64,000 nt of DNA from Fen-999 sp044220545 (lineage in GTDB: Bacteria > Pseudomonadota > Gammaproteobacteria > Burkholderiales > Rhodocyclaceae), in the NCBI GenBank assembly GCA_044220545.1, contig JBGAQX010000002.1, positions 62,001-126,000 on the forward strand, written 5' to 3'. Made by a program: the position numbers and the translations under genes. Shown piece by piece: positions 27,255-35,499 of the stretch (its first letter is position 1; each line of letters starts with the position of its first letter). The notes beneath the pieces were generated by a model. It ran no database searches and was not told where the DNA came from. It was given only the letters and a program-made list of their open reading frames with translations.

Positions 27255-27896
27255 TCACCAGTTGTAGTCGGGCATGTCCCAGTCGTGGATGACCTTCTTC
27301 TGGTTGGCCTTGTACCAGTCGAAGTTCTGGGCGTATTGGTTGGCGCCTTCGCCCTTGCCGGCGCGGATGATCTTCTTCAGATCCTCGAAGCCGGCCAGCA
27401 GAGCCTCCGGGCGCGGCATGCAGCCGGCGATGTAGAGGTCGACCGGCAGGTAGTCGTCGAGCCGCTTGATGGTGTTGTAGGAGTCCCAGTACATGCCGCC
27501 GTTGATGGTGCAGGAGCCGAGCCCGATCACGTACTTCGGGTTCTGCATCTGTTCGTAGGAACGGATGGCGCGCTTGAGCGTCTTCACCGAGAGGTAACCG
27601 GAGATGATGAACAGGTTGGCCTGGCGGGGCGTCGGCCGCCACTGCACGCCATAGCGGTAGGCGTCGAAGCGCGGCGTCATCAGCGGGCGCATCTCGATGG
27701 CGCCGCAGCCGGTGCCGAAGCCGAGGATCCAGAGCGATTCGGCGCGCGCCCAATTGAACAGGCCCTCGACGATCTTGCTGTAGGCGGCCGGCATCACCGT
27801 GGGCGGTGCCTCGCAGTAGTAGTCGCGCAGCGGTTCGACCTCGAACTCGACGCCGTCCGGGCCCTTTACCCACCGTTTGAGCAGTTCTTCTTTCAT
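27255..27896 (-). CDS. NuoB/MbxJ-like subunit with an altered cluster motif
   Basis: 213 residues from the ATG at 27896. The cluster-binding region reads GFGTGCGAIEMRPLM: Cys64 is followed by Gly65, where complex I NuoB has a tandem Cys-Cys and hydrogenase small subunits have CxxC. The other two usual cysteines are present in GLGSCTINGGM (C129) and YIAGCMPRPEAL (C159). Only three canonical ligands remain, although Cys28 (RDYYCEAPP) might contribute. The protein should carry the terminal cluster between the iron-sulfur module and the NuoD-like subunit. Confidence 0.9.
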   Translation of the reverse strand: MKEELLKRWVKGPDGVEFEVEPLRDYYCEAPPTVMPAAYSKIVEGLFNWARAESLWILGFGTGCGAIEMRPLMTPRFDAYRYGVQWRPTPRQANLFIISGYLSVKTLKRAIRSYEQMQNPKYVIGLGSCTINGGMYWDSYNTIKRLDDYLPVDLYIAGCMPRPEALLAGFEDLKKIIRAGKGEGANQYAQNFDWYKANQKKVIHDWDMPDYNW

Positions 27897-27903
27897 CTCA
27901 CCC

Positions 27904-28809
27904 TCATACCACCACGACGGAAAGGACGCCCAGCGGCACCGCCCAGACGAGGAACCAGCGAATCGACTGCTCGACGCGGAAGCGCGGGAAGACCACGCCG
28001 ACAAAGACCGAGACCATGTAGATCAGGAACACCTTGAGGAAGAACACCGGCCAGTTGTCGGCGCCGCCGAAGAACAGGTTCATGTAGATGACGATCTTGG
28101 CGATCGGGAAGATCGCGCGATTGGTCTGCATGAGGGCGAGGTAGGACGAGTGATACTCGGTCGGCGGCCCGATCGGTATTTCCTGCGGAGCCAGCACCAC
28201 GTCGAAGGGCGGGCGCATCATCGAGCCGAGGAAGGAAAGCATCGCCGCCGTGACCGCCAGCGGGTTGGTGAACAGGGTCCAGGTCAGGACGCCGCCCTGT
28301 TGTGCCGCGACGATATCGGTCACCGACAGGGTTTGATACTGGAGCGCCACCGAGAAGACGGCCAGGGCGAAGGGGAGTTCGGCGGCGGTCATTTGCGACA
28401 GGCCGCGCGTGATGCCGATCGCCGAGTAGGGATGCCCGCTCTCGGCGGCGCCGAGCGCCATGCCGAGGGTGCCGAAGAACACGAAGTACAGGGCGAGGAT
28501 CAGGTCGCCGGCGAACGAGAGGTTCGAGAACATCTCCGAACCGTGGATGGTCGGCACGAACAGCAGCAGGCCGACGCCGCCCGACAAGCGGAACACCGGG
28601 CCGAGGTAGAACATCGTGCCGTGGGTGATCGAACTGCGCAGGCCGTAGTTCTTGATGAGGTCGAGATAGTTCTGGTAGATCGGAATGCCATGGCGCCGGC
28701 CGACGCGCGCGCCGATCTTTTGCATGAAAGCGCCCAGCAACATGCCGAAGTTGACGACGATGAACAGGGTGAGCAGCGCGTAGGGAATCTTCATCCAGTC
28801 GAATTGCAT
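27904..28809 (-). CDS. NuoH/MbxM-like membrane subunit
   Basis: 301 residues with about eight membrane segments. It is the subunit joining the hydrophilic arm to the ion-pumping arm. Family features include YQNYLDLIKNYGLRSS in the first loop and AAELPFALAVFSVAL. The later stretch RPPFDVVLAPQEIPIGPPTE corresponds to the RxPFDxxEAExELV-type loop of NuoH, and VFPRFRVEQSIRWFLV ends the protein. Two bases separate its ATG from the preceding stop. Confidence 0.9.
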   Translation of the reverse strand: MQFDWMKIPYALLTLFIVVNFGMLLGAFMQKIGARVGRRHGIPIYQNYLDLIKNYGLRSSITHGTMFYLGPVFRLSGGVGLLLFVPTIHGSEMFSNLSFAGDLILALYFVFFGTLGMALGAAESGHPYSAIGITRGLSQMTAAELPFALAVFSVALQYQTLSVTDIVAAQQGGVLTWTLFTNPLAVTAAMLSFLGSMMRPPFDVVLAPQEIPIGPPTEYHSSYLALMQTNRAIFPIAKIVIYMNLFFGGADNWPVFFLKVFLIYMVSVFVGVVFPRFRVEQSIRWFLVWAVPLGVLSVVVV

Positions 28810-28811
28810 GG

Positions 28812-31800
28812 CTAGATCCCCATCCCGAAGGAAAAGACGATCACGACGAAGGCGAGGAAGTGCAGGGCGTAGGTCTGGCCGTTGCCGTTGTAGATCCGCC
28901 GCGCCATGTCGCCTGTGGTGTGCAGCACGTCGGTCACCGCGGTCCAGAAATTGGTGACGAAAGGCTGGACCAGGAAGCCCAGCGCCTTGCGGTAGGGGGC
29001 GAAGAAATTCCACGCGAAATGGGTGGTCTCGGGGCGGAAGGGCCGCTCGGCGGCGAAGGCGATGTTGAACTGCTTGACCAGTTGCGCCTTGCGATTGACG
29101 AACACCAGCCAGGCCAGCAGGGTGGCGAAGATCACCCCGACGACGATCATGATCGCGACGGGGTTCCAGTAGCCGTATTCGCTGGTGATCCGGGTCGAAA
29201 TGCCCGCGCTCGTCCAGCCCAGCCCGCCCTCGGGAAAGAACTGGTTGAGGTAGGTGTCGACGTGGCGCAGCACCAGGCCGGGAACGACGGCGACGACCAG
29301 CAGGATGGCGACATAGATCATCTGCGGCAGGATGATCCAGAAGGGCGCTTCCTTGACGCGACGAAGTTCATCCTTCAGCTGGCCGAGGAAGATGGTGTGG
29401 ATCAGGCGGAACAGGTACAGGAAGGCGATCGGCCCGGCGAGGAAGATGATGATCAGCGGCAAGCGCGTTTCGGCGGTCATGATGGCGTTGTAGAAGATCC
29501 AGCGGCCGCCGAAGCCCGACAGCGGCGGCACGCCCGACACGGCGATGATGCCGATCATCACGGCGATGAACGAAAGCGGCATCAGGCGGATCAGGCCGCC
29601 CATGCGGTACATCTCGCGGGTGCCGGTGCGCTTGGCGATGCCGCCGACCGAGAGGAAGAGCATCGACTTGTACACGTAGTGGTTGATGACGAACATCAGC
29701 GCCATCAGCCAGCCGAGATGGTTCATCAGCGCCAGGCCGAACAGGGCGTAACCCATCTGGCCGATCGAGGAGTAGGCCAGCAGGCGCTTGGCGTCTTCCT
29801 GAAAGATCGCCATCAGGTTGCCCAATAGGGCCGTCAGGGCGGCGATCCAGAGCAGCGCATGGGTGAGTTCGATGCCGTAGAGCTGTTGTTTGCCCATCGC
29901 CATGAGCAGCACGATCAGGCCGTAGAGCCCGGCCTTGAGCAGGATGCCCGATACCATCGGCGAGACGTCGGTCTCCGCCTCGGCGTGCGCGCCGGGCAGC
30001 CAGATGTGTACGCCGATGGCGGCGGTCTTGGTCATGAATCCGATGGCGAGCAGGACGAACACCCACGGCGCGAGCGGCTCGACCAGTTGGCCGAGCGCCG
30101 CGACGGGGAACCGGGCCTCGCCCGCGGCCGCCAGGGCGAAGCCGGCGAGGATCAGGAAGGCGCCGCCGAGCGAGAAGACGATGTAGGAGAGGGCGTGCGG
30201 CTCGGAATGCTTGCCGCGCAGAATGAGGAAGTAGGAGCCGACGGTGAGAATTTCCCAGGCCGCGAAAAAGTCGAAGCTGTCGGTGGCGCGAATCAGCATC
30301 ACCAGTCCGGCATACATCAGCATGGCGGAGGGATAGAAGCCGACGCGCCGGCCGTGGGCATGGTAACTGGCCAGCAGGGTCAGTGGGCCGCCGATGAGGA
30401 AGATGACGGCGAAGATCAGCCGCAGCGGGTCGTAGTCCTGATTGGTGGCATAAAAGAAAGCAACCATCCCGACGATGGCCAGGGTGTTCTTCACCCAGGC
30501 GGGTAGCCAGTCCAGCAGCAGGAAGGCCAGGGCGAAGAGCAGCGGCAAGGCGAGCAGCAGGTTGCTCCGGCCGAACAGCGTGCCGGAGAGGTCGCCCCAT
30601 ACGTAGCCAAGCGCCCAACTGGCCGCGGCGGCGGCAACCACCGCCGTGAGCTTGTGCGACGTGCAAACCGCTTCCTCGGCGGGCTTTTCGCGCTTGATGA
30701 TGAAGCCGAACCAGCGGAAGAGATAGCCAGCCTCGATCAATGCGCCAAACAGGATCAGCGCCATCAGCACCAGGCGACCCTCGCTGGCGAGCACGCGCAC
30801 CAGCTCCCATTTGGCGTAGAAGCCGGGGAAGGGGGGCAAGCCGCTGAGCATGGCTATGAAGGTGGCAAAAGCGAAGACCAGCAGCGGCCGGTCGCGCAGG
30901 CTGGCCCAGTCGGTCAGGTTGCGCCCGGCAACCAGGCCCGAGAGCCAGTAGAGCCCGGCCTTGGCCACGGCGTGGGCGACCAGCAGGCCGAAGGCGATGA
31001 AGGACGTACTGTCGCCGAGGATGTCGCGCTGGCCGAGAACCACCAGAACCAGGCCCGTCTGCGCGATCGACGAATAGCCGAGCTGGCGACGGTCGTTGGT
31101 CTGTGGCAGGGCAAGCAGGTTGGCGGCGACGAAGGTGACGATGCCGATGCCGGTCGCCATCGGGAACCAGGCCGGACCACCGATGAGCAGGAGCTTGTCC
31201 GCGGCATAGAGGGCGGCTGTGCCCGACGCGGCGGAGAAAATCGCCGAAAAAGCCGGATGGGCCGCCTCGTAGATGTCGAGCGCCCAGCCGTTGGCCGGGA
31301 AAGGCTTCAACTCGGCGACGATGGCGATGAACATCAGGAAGAACGCGATCGAGCCGCCATTCAACAGGCCCAGCGAGGCGGCCGCCATGCCGTCGATATT
31401 CAGCGTGCCGGTGGCGTGGTAGGCGAAGATGATGCCGATCAGCAGAAACATCGAGATCACTTGCGCGACGATGAGGTACTTGAAGCCGGCGGACAGTGCG
31501 CATTCGTTCTTGGAAAGCAGGACCAGCCCGCCGGTCGAGATCACCGCCAGTTCGAAGAAGACGAACATGTTGAAGATGTCGCGGGTCAGGATGATGCCGC
31601 TCAGGGCCATGATGGCAACCAGCAATACCGCCATCGCGCGCCGGCCGTGCACAAGGAGGGTGCTCCGCATGTAGATCGCCGAGAGCAGGCCGGTCAGGTT
31701 CACCAGCAGCGTCATGGCGGCTTCCGGAAGCGCCATGCGCAAATTGATGGCAAAGGGCGGAACGCCCCCGGCGGTCAATATGTCGACCGGGGCGGTGTCT

Positions 31801-31961
31801 TCCATCGCGAAGGCCCAGAGCCAGCTCGCCGATACCCAGGTCATGAAGGCGAAGGCGGTCAGCGTGATCGCGTAGGCCGCGTCGCGTCGCTCTTCCTTCA
31901 ACACCCCAAGCAGGAAAGCCGCGGCCAGCGCCGCCGAAATGATGTGAATGGCGCTTACCAT
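28812..31961 (-). CDS. Two antiporter-like subunits fused in one chain (MbxH-MbxH' type)
   Basis: 1049 residues with over 25 predicted membrane segments. Residues 1-490 are one antiporter-like (MnhD/NuoN) unit: the ion-path residues are Glu137 in FVFFELAVISTGG, Lys219 in AELKPFPANGW and Lys334 in AHAVAKAGLYW. Residues 500-1049 are a second unit: Glu570 in FFAAWEILTVGSYF, Lys645 in FMTKTAAIGVHIWLPGAHAE, Lys676 in GILLKAGLYG and Lys765 in NHYVYKSMLFLS. The second half has a long C-terminal extension with a last membrane helix. Each unit is expected to move one ion (H+ or Na+). In archaeal MBX these are two genes, H and H'. Confidence 0.9.
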   Translation of the reverse strand: MVSAIHIISAALAAAFLLGVLKEERRDAAYAITLTAFAFMTWVSASWLWAFAMEDTAPVDILTAGGVPPFAINLRMALPEAAMTLLVNLTGLLSAIYMRSTLLVHGRRAMAVLLVAIMALSGIILTRDIFNMFVFFELAVISTGGLVLLSKNECALSAGFKYLIVAQVISMFLLIGIIFAYHATGTLNIDGMAAASLGLLNGGSIAFFLMFIAIVAELKPFPANGWALDIYEAAHPAFSAIFSAASGTAALYAADKLLLIGGPAWFPMATGIGIVTFVAANLLALPQTNDRRQLGYSSIAQTGLVLVVLGQRDILGDSTSFIAFGLLVAHAVAKAGLYWLSGLVAGRNLTDWASLRDRPLLVFAFATFIAMLSGLPPFPGFYAKWELVRVLASEGRLVLMALILFGALIEAGYLFRWFGFIIKREKPAEEAVCTSHKLTAVVAAAAASWALGYVWGDLSGTLFGRSNLLLALPLLFALAFLLLDWLPAWVKNTLAIVGMVAFFYATNQDYDPLRLIFAVIFLIGGPLTLLASYHAHGRRVGFYPSAMLMYAGLVMLIRATDSFDFFAAWEILTVGSYFLILRGKHSEPHALSYIVFSLGGAFLILAGFALAAAGEARFPVAALGQLVEPLAPWVFVLLAIGFMTKTAAIGVHIWLPGAHAEAETDVSPMVSGILLKAGLYGLIVLLMAMGKQQLYGIELTHALLWIAALTALLGNLMAIFQEDAKRLLAYSSIGQMGYALFGLALMNHLGWLMALMFVINHYVYKSMLFLSVGGIAKRTGTREMYRMGGLIRLMPLSFIAVMIGIIAVSGVPPLSGFGGRWIFYNAIMTAETRLPLIIIFLAGPIAFLYLFRLIHTIFLGQLKDELRRVKEAPFWIILPQMIYVAILLVVAVVPGLVLRHVDTYLNQFFPEGGLGWTSAGISTRITSEYGYWNPVAIMIVVGVIFATLLAWLVFVNRKAQLVKQFNIAFAAERPFRPETTHFAWNFFAPYRKALGFLVQPFVTNFWTAVTDVLHTTGDMARRIYNGNGQTYALHFLAFVVIVFSFGMGI

Positions 31962-32311
31962 TTAAGCTCCGTGAACTTCGAGATATCGAGCGTGTGCTTC
32001 TTCTCGTAAAGCTTGTAGGCATAGGCCAGCATCAGCGCCGTCACGCCGACGCCGATGACGATGGCGGTGAGCACCAGCGCCTGCGGCACCGGGTCGATGA
32101 CGCGGGTCACGGTATCGGCGGCGGCAACCGCGGCATCGATGATCGGCGCCGCGCGCCCCCGCATGTAGCCAACCGCGATGATGACGAGGTTCACGCCGGT
32201 GTCGGCGACCGTGAAGGCGACGATCATGCGCAGGATGTTGCGGTTGGTCAGGGCGCCGAACAGGCCGATAAGGATCAGGATGAAACCGGTCGCCAGGGCG
32301 ATGTATTCCAT
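31955..32311 (-). CDS. MnhC/NuoK-like (MbxG) membrane subunit
   Basis: 118 residues, three membrane segments. LIGLFGALTNRNILRMIVAF, VADTGVNLVIIAVGY and DPVPQALVLTAIVIGVGVTA match MnhC/MrpC and NuoK; DPxPQALVLTAIVI is the MrpC signature. It overlaps the next gene by 7 bases and the previous stop by one (TGATG). Confidence 0.92.
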   Translation of the reverse strand: MEYIALATGFILILIGLFGALTNRNILRMIVAFTVADTGVNLVIIAVGYMRGRAAPIIDAAVAAADTVTRVIDPVPQALVLTAIVIGVGVTALMLAYAYKLYEKKHTLDISKFTELKW

Positions 32312-33009
32312 CAGGGCTCCTCCGTTTCCGACAGGTCGACCAGCATGGAACTGAACTCGGCGCCGACCTTGAGGCCGATGAATGAATAGATGACGGGGAT
32401 GGCGCCCGCCGAGAACAGTTCGCCCAGCCTGCCCAGCGGCAGGATGCGGTTGTCGAGGAAGCCGCCGGCGTAAATGATGCCGAGCGCGCCGATGCCGACG
32501 AAGATCAGCCCCGAGGTCGACTCGATGGCCGAGATCAAGCGGTGGCTGAACTCGCGCACGGGGTCGGCCAGCAGCAACAGAAGGATCGCCGAGGCGAGGA
32601 TGGCGCCGCCCTGGAAGCCGCCGCCCGGGGTCAGGTGGCCGTTGACGAAAACATAGACGCCCAGCAGCAAAATCAGCGGCACCAGCAGGCGGGCGCCGGT
32701 CACCAGCAACTCGCCGGAGACCGGTACTTCGCGCCGGTGCGTGCCGTGGTGTTGGCTGCCCGCCAGCACCAGGCCGACGATGGCGGCGGTCAGGAACAGC
32801 ACGGTGACCTCGCCGAGGGTATCCAGGCCGCGATAGGTGACGACGATGGCGGCGACGATGTTTGCCGCGCCGGTATCCCTGACCGTGTTCTCGGCGTAGT
32901 AGCGGGCGGTCAGGTTGAGTTCGTGATCGGGGACATAGCCAGCCAGCAGCGCGGCGAAGATCGCGCCGACGCCGGCGATGAGCAGAAATACGAAGAAGCG
33001 GCTAACCAT
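32311..33009 (-). CDS. MnhB-like subunit with an N-terminal MbhE-like part (MbxF)
   Basis: 232 residues. The first 90 resemble MbhE (ARYYAENTVRDTGAANIVAA, then VTYRGLDTLGEVTVLF). The rest is MnhB/MbhF (VTGARLLVPLILLLGVYVFV followed by GHLTPGGGFQGGAILASA). Six to seven membrane helices are predicted. It belongs to the ion-translocating arm. Confidence 0.9.
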   Translation of the reverse strand: MVSRFFVFLLIAGVGAIFAALLAGYVPDHELNLTARYYAENTVRDTGAANIVAAIVVTYRGLDTLGEVTVLFLTAAIVGLVLAGSQHHGTHRREVPVSGELLVTGARLLVPLILLLGVYVFVNGHLTPGGGFQGGAILASAILLLLLADPVREFSHRLISAIESTSGLIFVGIGALGIIYAGGFLDNRILPLGRLGELFSAGAIPVIYSFIGLKVGAEFSSMLVDLSETEEP

Positions 33010-33262
33010 GATGGGTGCCTCGGCGGACCCGGTTCAACACGAAGAAGAACAGGAAGGTGGTCAGGCCGCTGCCGATGGCCGCCTCGGTCATCGCCACGTC
33101 CGGCGCGGCGAGCAGCAGGAACTGGATGGAGGCGAGCAGGCTGACCAGTCCGGAGGACAAGATCACGATCGGCAGGCTGCGCTTGGCCCAGACCGACATC
33201 AGACCGGCCACGATCATCGCGCCCCCGAGCAGCAGGCTCATGTAAGTGAAGATGTGGCTCAT
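33002..33262 (-). CDS. DUF4040 (MbxD/MnhA C-terminal-like) subunit
   Basis: 86 residues, two to three membrane segments. IQFLLLAAPDVAMTEAAIGS is the diagnostic motif of MbhD and of the C-terminal region of MnhA. The ATG at 33262 overlaps the mnhG-like stop as ATGA; its end overlaps the next gene by 8 bases. Confidence 0.9.
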   Translation of the reverse strand: MSHIFTYMSLLLGGAMIVAGLMSVWAKRSLPIVILSSGLVSLLASIQFLLLAAPDVAMTEAAIGSGLTTFLFFFVLNRVRRGTHHG

Positions 33263-33600
33263 GAATTCTCTCGGAGATCGTCCGCCAACTGGTCGATCTG
33301 GGGCGCCGGCAACCTGCCCCGGCCGCTGCGGTGGGCGGCGCGGGCGAGGATCTGGGACGACAGCGGGTTGGTGAAGAGCAGGAAGATGCCGATCAACAGC
33401 AGCTTGAGCGACCAGGCGGGCTGGAAGAAGGCGACGCCCAGCAGGGTCAGCAGGGTGCCCAGGGTGGTTGCCTTGGTGCCGGCCTGAATGCGGTTGAAGA
33501 TGTCCGGCATGCGCACCAGGCCAAGGCTGCCGAGCAGCAGGAAGCCGGTGCCGCAAACCATCAGCAGGCCGCCGATGACGTCGAGGATCGATCCCATCAC
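33259..33600 (-). CDS. MnhG-like (MbxC) subunit
   Basis: 113 residues with three membrane helices. MVCGTGFLLLGSLGLVRMPD and FNRIQAGTKATTLGTLLTLL are the MrpG/MnhG signature. It starts at GTG 33600 or ATG 33597, overlapping the stop of the mnhF-like gene. The cytoplasmic tail of about 25 residues is charged. Confidence 0.92.
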   Translation of the reverse strand: MMGSILDVIGGLLMVCGTGFLLLGSLGLVRMPDIFNRIQAGTKATTLGTLLTLLGVAFFQPAWSLKLLLIGIFLLFTNPLSSQILARAAHRSGRGRLPAPQIDQLADDLRENS

Positions 33601-33857
33601 AGCCTCCGTTCCAGATAACGAGCCACCACGATGACGCCGAGGAACGAGAGCAGTCCATACACCAGGGCCACATCGAGGTAGATGACGCGTCCCTCGACCA
33701 GGGCGCTGCCGACGATGCCGGTGATGGAGACGATGGTCAGCACATCGAAGGCGACTACCCGGTCGGCGGGCGTCGGCCCTTTCATGAAGCGCCAGAGGGC
33801 GAGCAGGAAGGCCATGCCGGCCAGGGCGGCGGCCAGGGTGATCAGGAAATCAACCAT
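33597..33857 (-). CDS. MnhF-like (MbxB) subunit
   Basis: 86 residues with three membrane helices. GPTPADRVVAFDVLTIVSIT and YLDVALVYGLLSFLGVIVVA are typical of MrpF/MnhF. It overlaps mnhE-like by 8 bases and mnhG-like by 4 or fewer. Confidence 0.93.
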   Translation of the reverse strand: MVDFLITLAAALAGMAFLLALWRFMKGPTPADRVVAFDVLTIVSITGIVGSALVEGRVIYLDVALVYGLLSFLGVIVVARYLERRL

Positions 33858-34344
33858 AGATGACCTCGAGATACTTCTCGAAACCGGCGACGATGGAGGC
33901 GGTCGCCGCTTCGATGTCGGCGGATTCCACAGTGACGCAATGGATGTAGAGCCATTCGCCGTCGATCTTGACCGTGAGGGTGCCGGGCGTCAGGGTGATT
34001 GAATTGGCGAGCATCAGTCGCCCCATCCGGCTCTTCAGCCTGGTGCGCACCTTGACGATGCCCGGGTTGATGGGCAGCGAGGGCGAGATGACGATACCGG
34101 CGACCTTGAAGTTCGACTTGACCAGTTCCTTGAGGAAGTAGCCGTAGTAGATGAACCCGGCCGCAAACGCCGCCGGGGTGGCGCGAAACTCGGTGAAGAA
34201 GGAAAGCCCGTCCCGGTAGAGGAAGGCGATGGCAAACGACGCGACCCCGCCCACCATGAGCACGTCGGAGGACAGCGAGCCCATCAACATCACCCAGAAC
34301 AGCAACAGGGTCGCGAACATCACCGTGAATTCGCGTACCTTCAT
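33850..34344 (-). CDS. MnhE-like (MbxA) subunit, first gene of the operon
   Basis: 164 residues, ATG at 34344 after AAGGCGGGAAA. Two N-terminal membrane helices are followed by a cytoplasmic domain with SITLTPGTLTVKIDGEWLYI, the MrpE signature. It is the first gene of the run that ends with the ferritin-like gene, and overlaps with neighbours make one transcript very likely. Confidence 0.92.
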   Translation of the reverse strand: MKVREFTVMFATLLLFWVMLMGSLSSDVLMVGGVASFAIAFLYRDGLSFFTEFRATPAAFAAGFIYYGYFLKELVKSNFKVAGIVISPSLPINPGIVKVRTRLKSRMGRLMLANSITLTPGTLTVKIDGEWLYIHCVTVESADIEAATASIVAGFEKYLEVIYG

Positions 34345-34433
34345 TTTCCCGCCTTTCGTCTCGTTGCAACCATCGCCATGAGGCGGCCACTTGCCAGTGG
34401 ACTGCCGTGCCTCACGCTTAAGTTCATCAGTGT

Positions 34434-34486
34434 ATTCTAATGCTGCAATGCGACATTTGTGCTGCAATTGAATTGATCTGAGTCAA
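34434..34486 (-). promoter_or_regulatory. FNR-type box and promoter candidate for the MBX-like operon
   Basis: TTGAC-TCAG-ATCAA (34473-34486, read on the minus strand) differs from the FNR consensus TTGAT-N4-ATCAA at one of ten positions. TAGAAT at 34434-34439 is a good -10 with a poor -35, as in activator-dependent promoters. This places the box centred about 52 bases before the predicted start. FNR-family or related CRP-like proteins are possible; the sequence suggests induction at low oxygen. Confidence 0.6.
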
Positions 34487-34487
34487 A

Positions 34488-34503
34488 GGGCTATCAATAG
34501 CCC
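34488..34503 (-). terminator. Short hairpin after hemH
   Basis: GGGCTAT and ATAGCCC form a short stem just after the hemH stop codon, followed on the minus strand by TTTGAC. The T-run is only three bases, so termination would be partial. Its end abuts the FNR-type box. Confidence 0.45.
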
Positions 34504-34515
34504 CCGATGGGATGG

Positions 34516-35499
34516 TCAGCGCCCGAGGCGGTGCAGCACCATTTGCGTCAACGCGGCGATCCAGTCCGCGCGCTCGTTCAGGCAGGGGATATAGCGGAAC
34601 TCGCCACCGCCGGCCTGAAGGTAGGCATCGCGGCACTCCAGGCCGATTTCCTCCAGGGTTTCGAGGCAGTCGCCGGCGAATCCGGGACAAATCACGTCGA
34701 CGCGTTTGACGCCGGCGCGCGCGTAGTCCTCGAGCGTCGGCTGGGTATACGGTTGCAGCCACTCGGCGGCGCCGAAGCGGGACTGGAAGGTGATGGCGTA
34801 CTGCTGTTCGGTCAGGCCGAGCGCCTGGGCGAGCAGTCGGCCGGTGGACAGACACTCGCTCTGATAGGGGTCGCCGAGGTCGGTGCAGCGTTTGGGCAGG
34901 CCGTGGAAGCTCATCACCAGCCGATAGCTGTCGTCCGGCCGGCCGTGGGCCATCCAGTGATCCAGCACGCTCTGCGCCAGCGCGCCGATGTAGCCGGGGT
35001 GGTCGTGATAGTCGCGCACGAGCTGGAGTTCGGGCAGATTGCGCCGGGTCTTGAGCCAGACGGCGACGGCGTCGAAGGTGCTGGCGGTGGTCGACGCGGC
35101 ATATTGCGGGTAGAGCGGCAAGACCAGGATGCGCTTGGCGCCTTCCGCTTGCAGCTTGTCCAGCATGGTGGGCACGGCCGGCTCGCCGTAGCGCATCGCC
35201 CAGGTCACGGCAATATCCCGGTGGCCGGCGTGACCGAGCGCGCCGCGCAGCAGCTTGGCCTGCTTTTCCGTATGCACCTTGAGCGGCGAGCCATCCGGGG
35301 TCCAGATCTGGGCGTACTTGCGCGCCGACTTCTTCGGCCGGACGTTGAGGATGATGCCATTGAGAATCAGCCACCAGATCGGCCGGGGAATCTCCACCAC
35401 CCGCGGGTCGGACAGGAACTGCTTGAGGTAGCGACGCAACGCCGGCGCGGTCGGTGCCTCCGGCGTGCCCAGGTTGACCAGCAGTACCGCCGTGCTCAT
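34516..35499 (-). CDS. hemH: Ferrochelatase
   Basis: 327 residues from the ATG at 35499. It inserts Fe2+ into protoporphyrin IX to make haem. LLVNLGTPEAPTAPALRRYL, LVMSFHGLPKRC with the catalytic histidine, and CPGFAGDCLETLEEIG are family signatures. It overlaps hrcA as ATGA and ends just before the promoter region of the MBX-like operon. Confidence 0.96.
   Translation of the reverse strand: MSTAVLLVNLGTPEAPTAPALRRYLKQFLSDPRVVEIPRPIWWLILNGIILNVRPKKSARKYAQIWTPDGSPLKVHTEKQAKLLRGALGHAGHRDIAVTWAMRYGEPAVPTMLDKLQAEGAKRILVLPLYPQYAASTTASTFDAVAVWLKTRRNLPELQLVRDYHDHPGYIGALAQSVLDHWMAHGRPDDSYRLVMSFHGLPKRCTDLGDPYQSECLSTGRLLAQALGLTEQQYAITFQSRFGAAEWLQPYTQPTLEDYARAGVKRVDVICPGFAGDCLETLEEIGLECRDAYLQAGGGEFRYIPCLNERADWIAALTQMVLHRLGR

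Noticed and set aside
25538..27896. Reading the NuoB/NuoD-like pair as a NiFe hydrogenase
   Set aside because: Three of the four NiFe cysteine ligands are missing and the C-terminal DPCxxC motif is absent.
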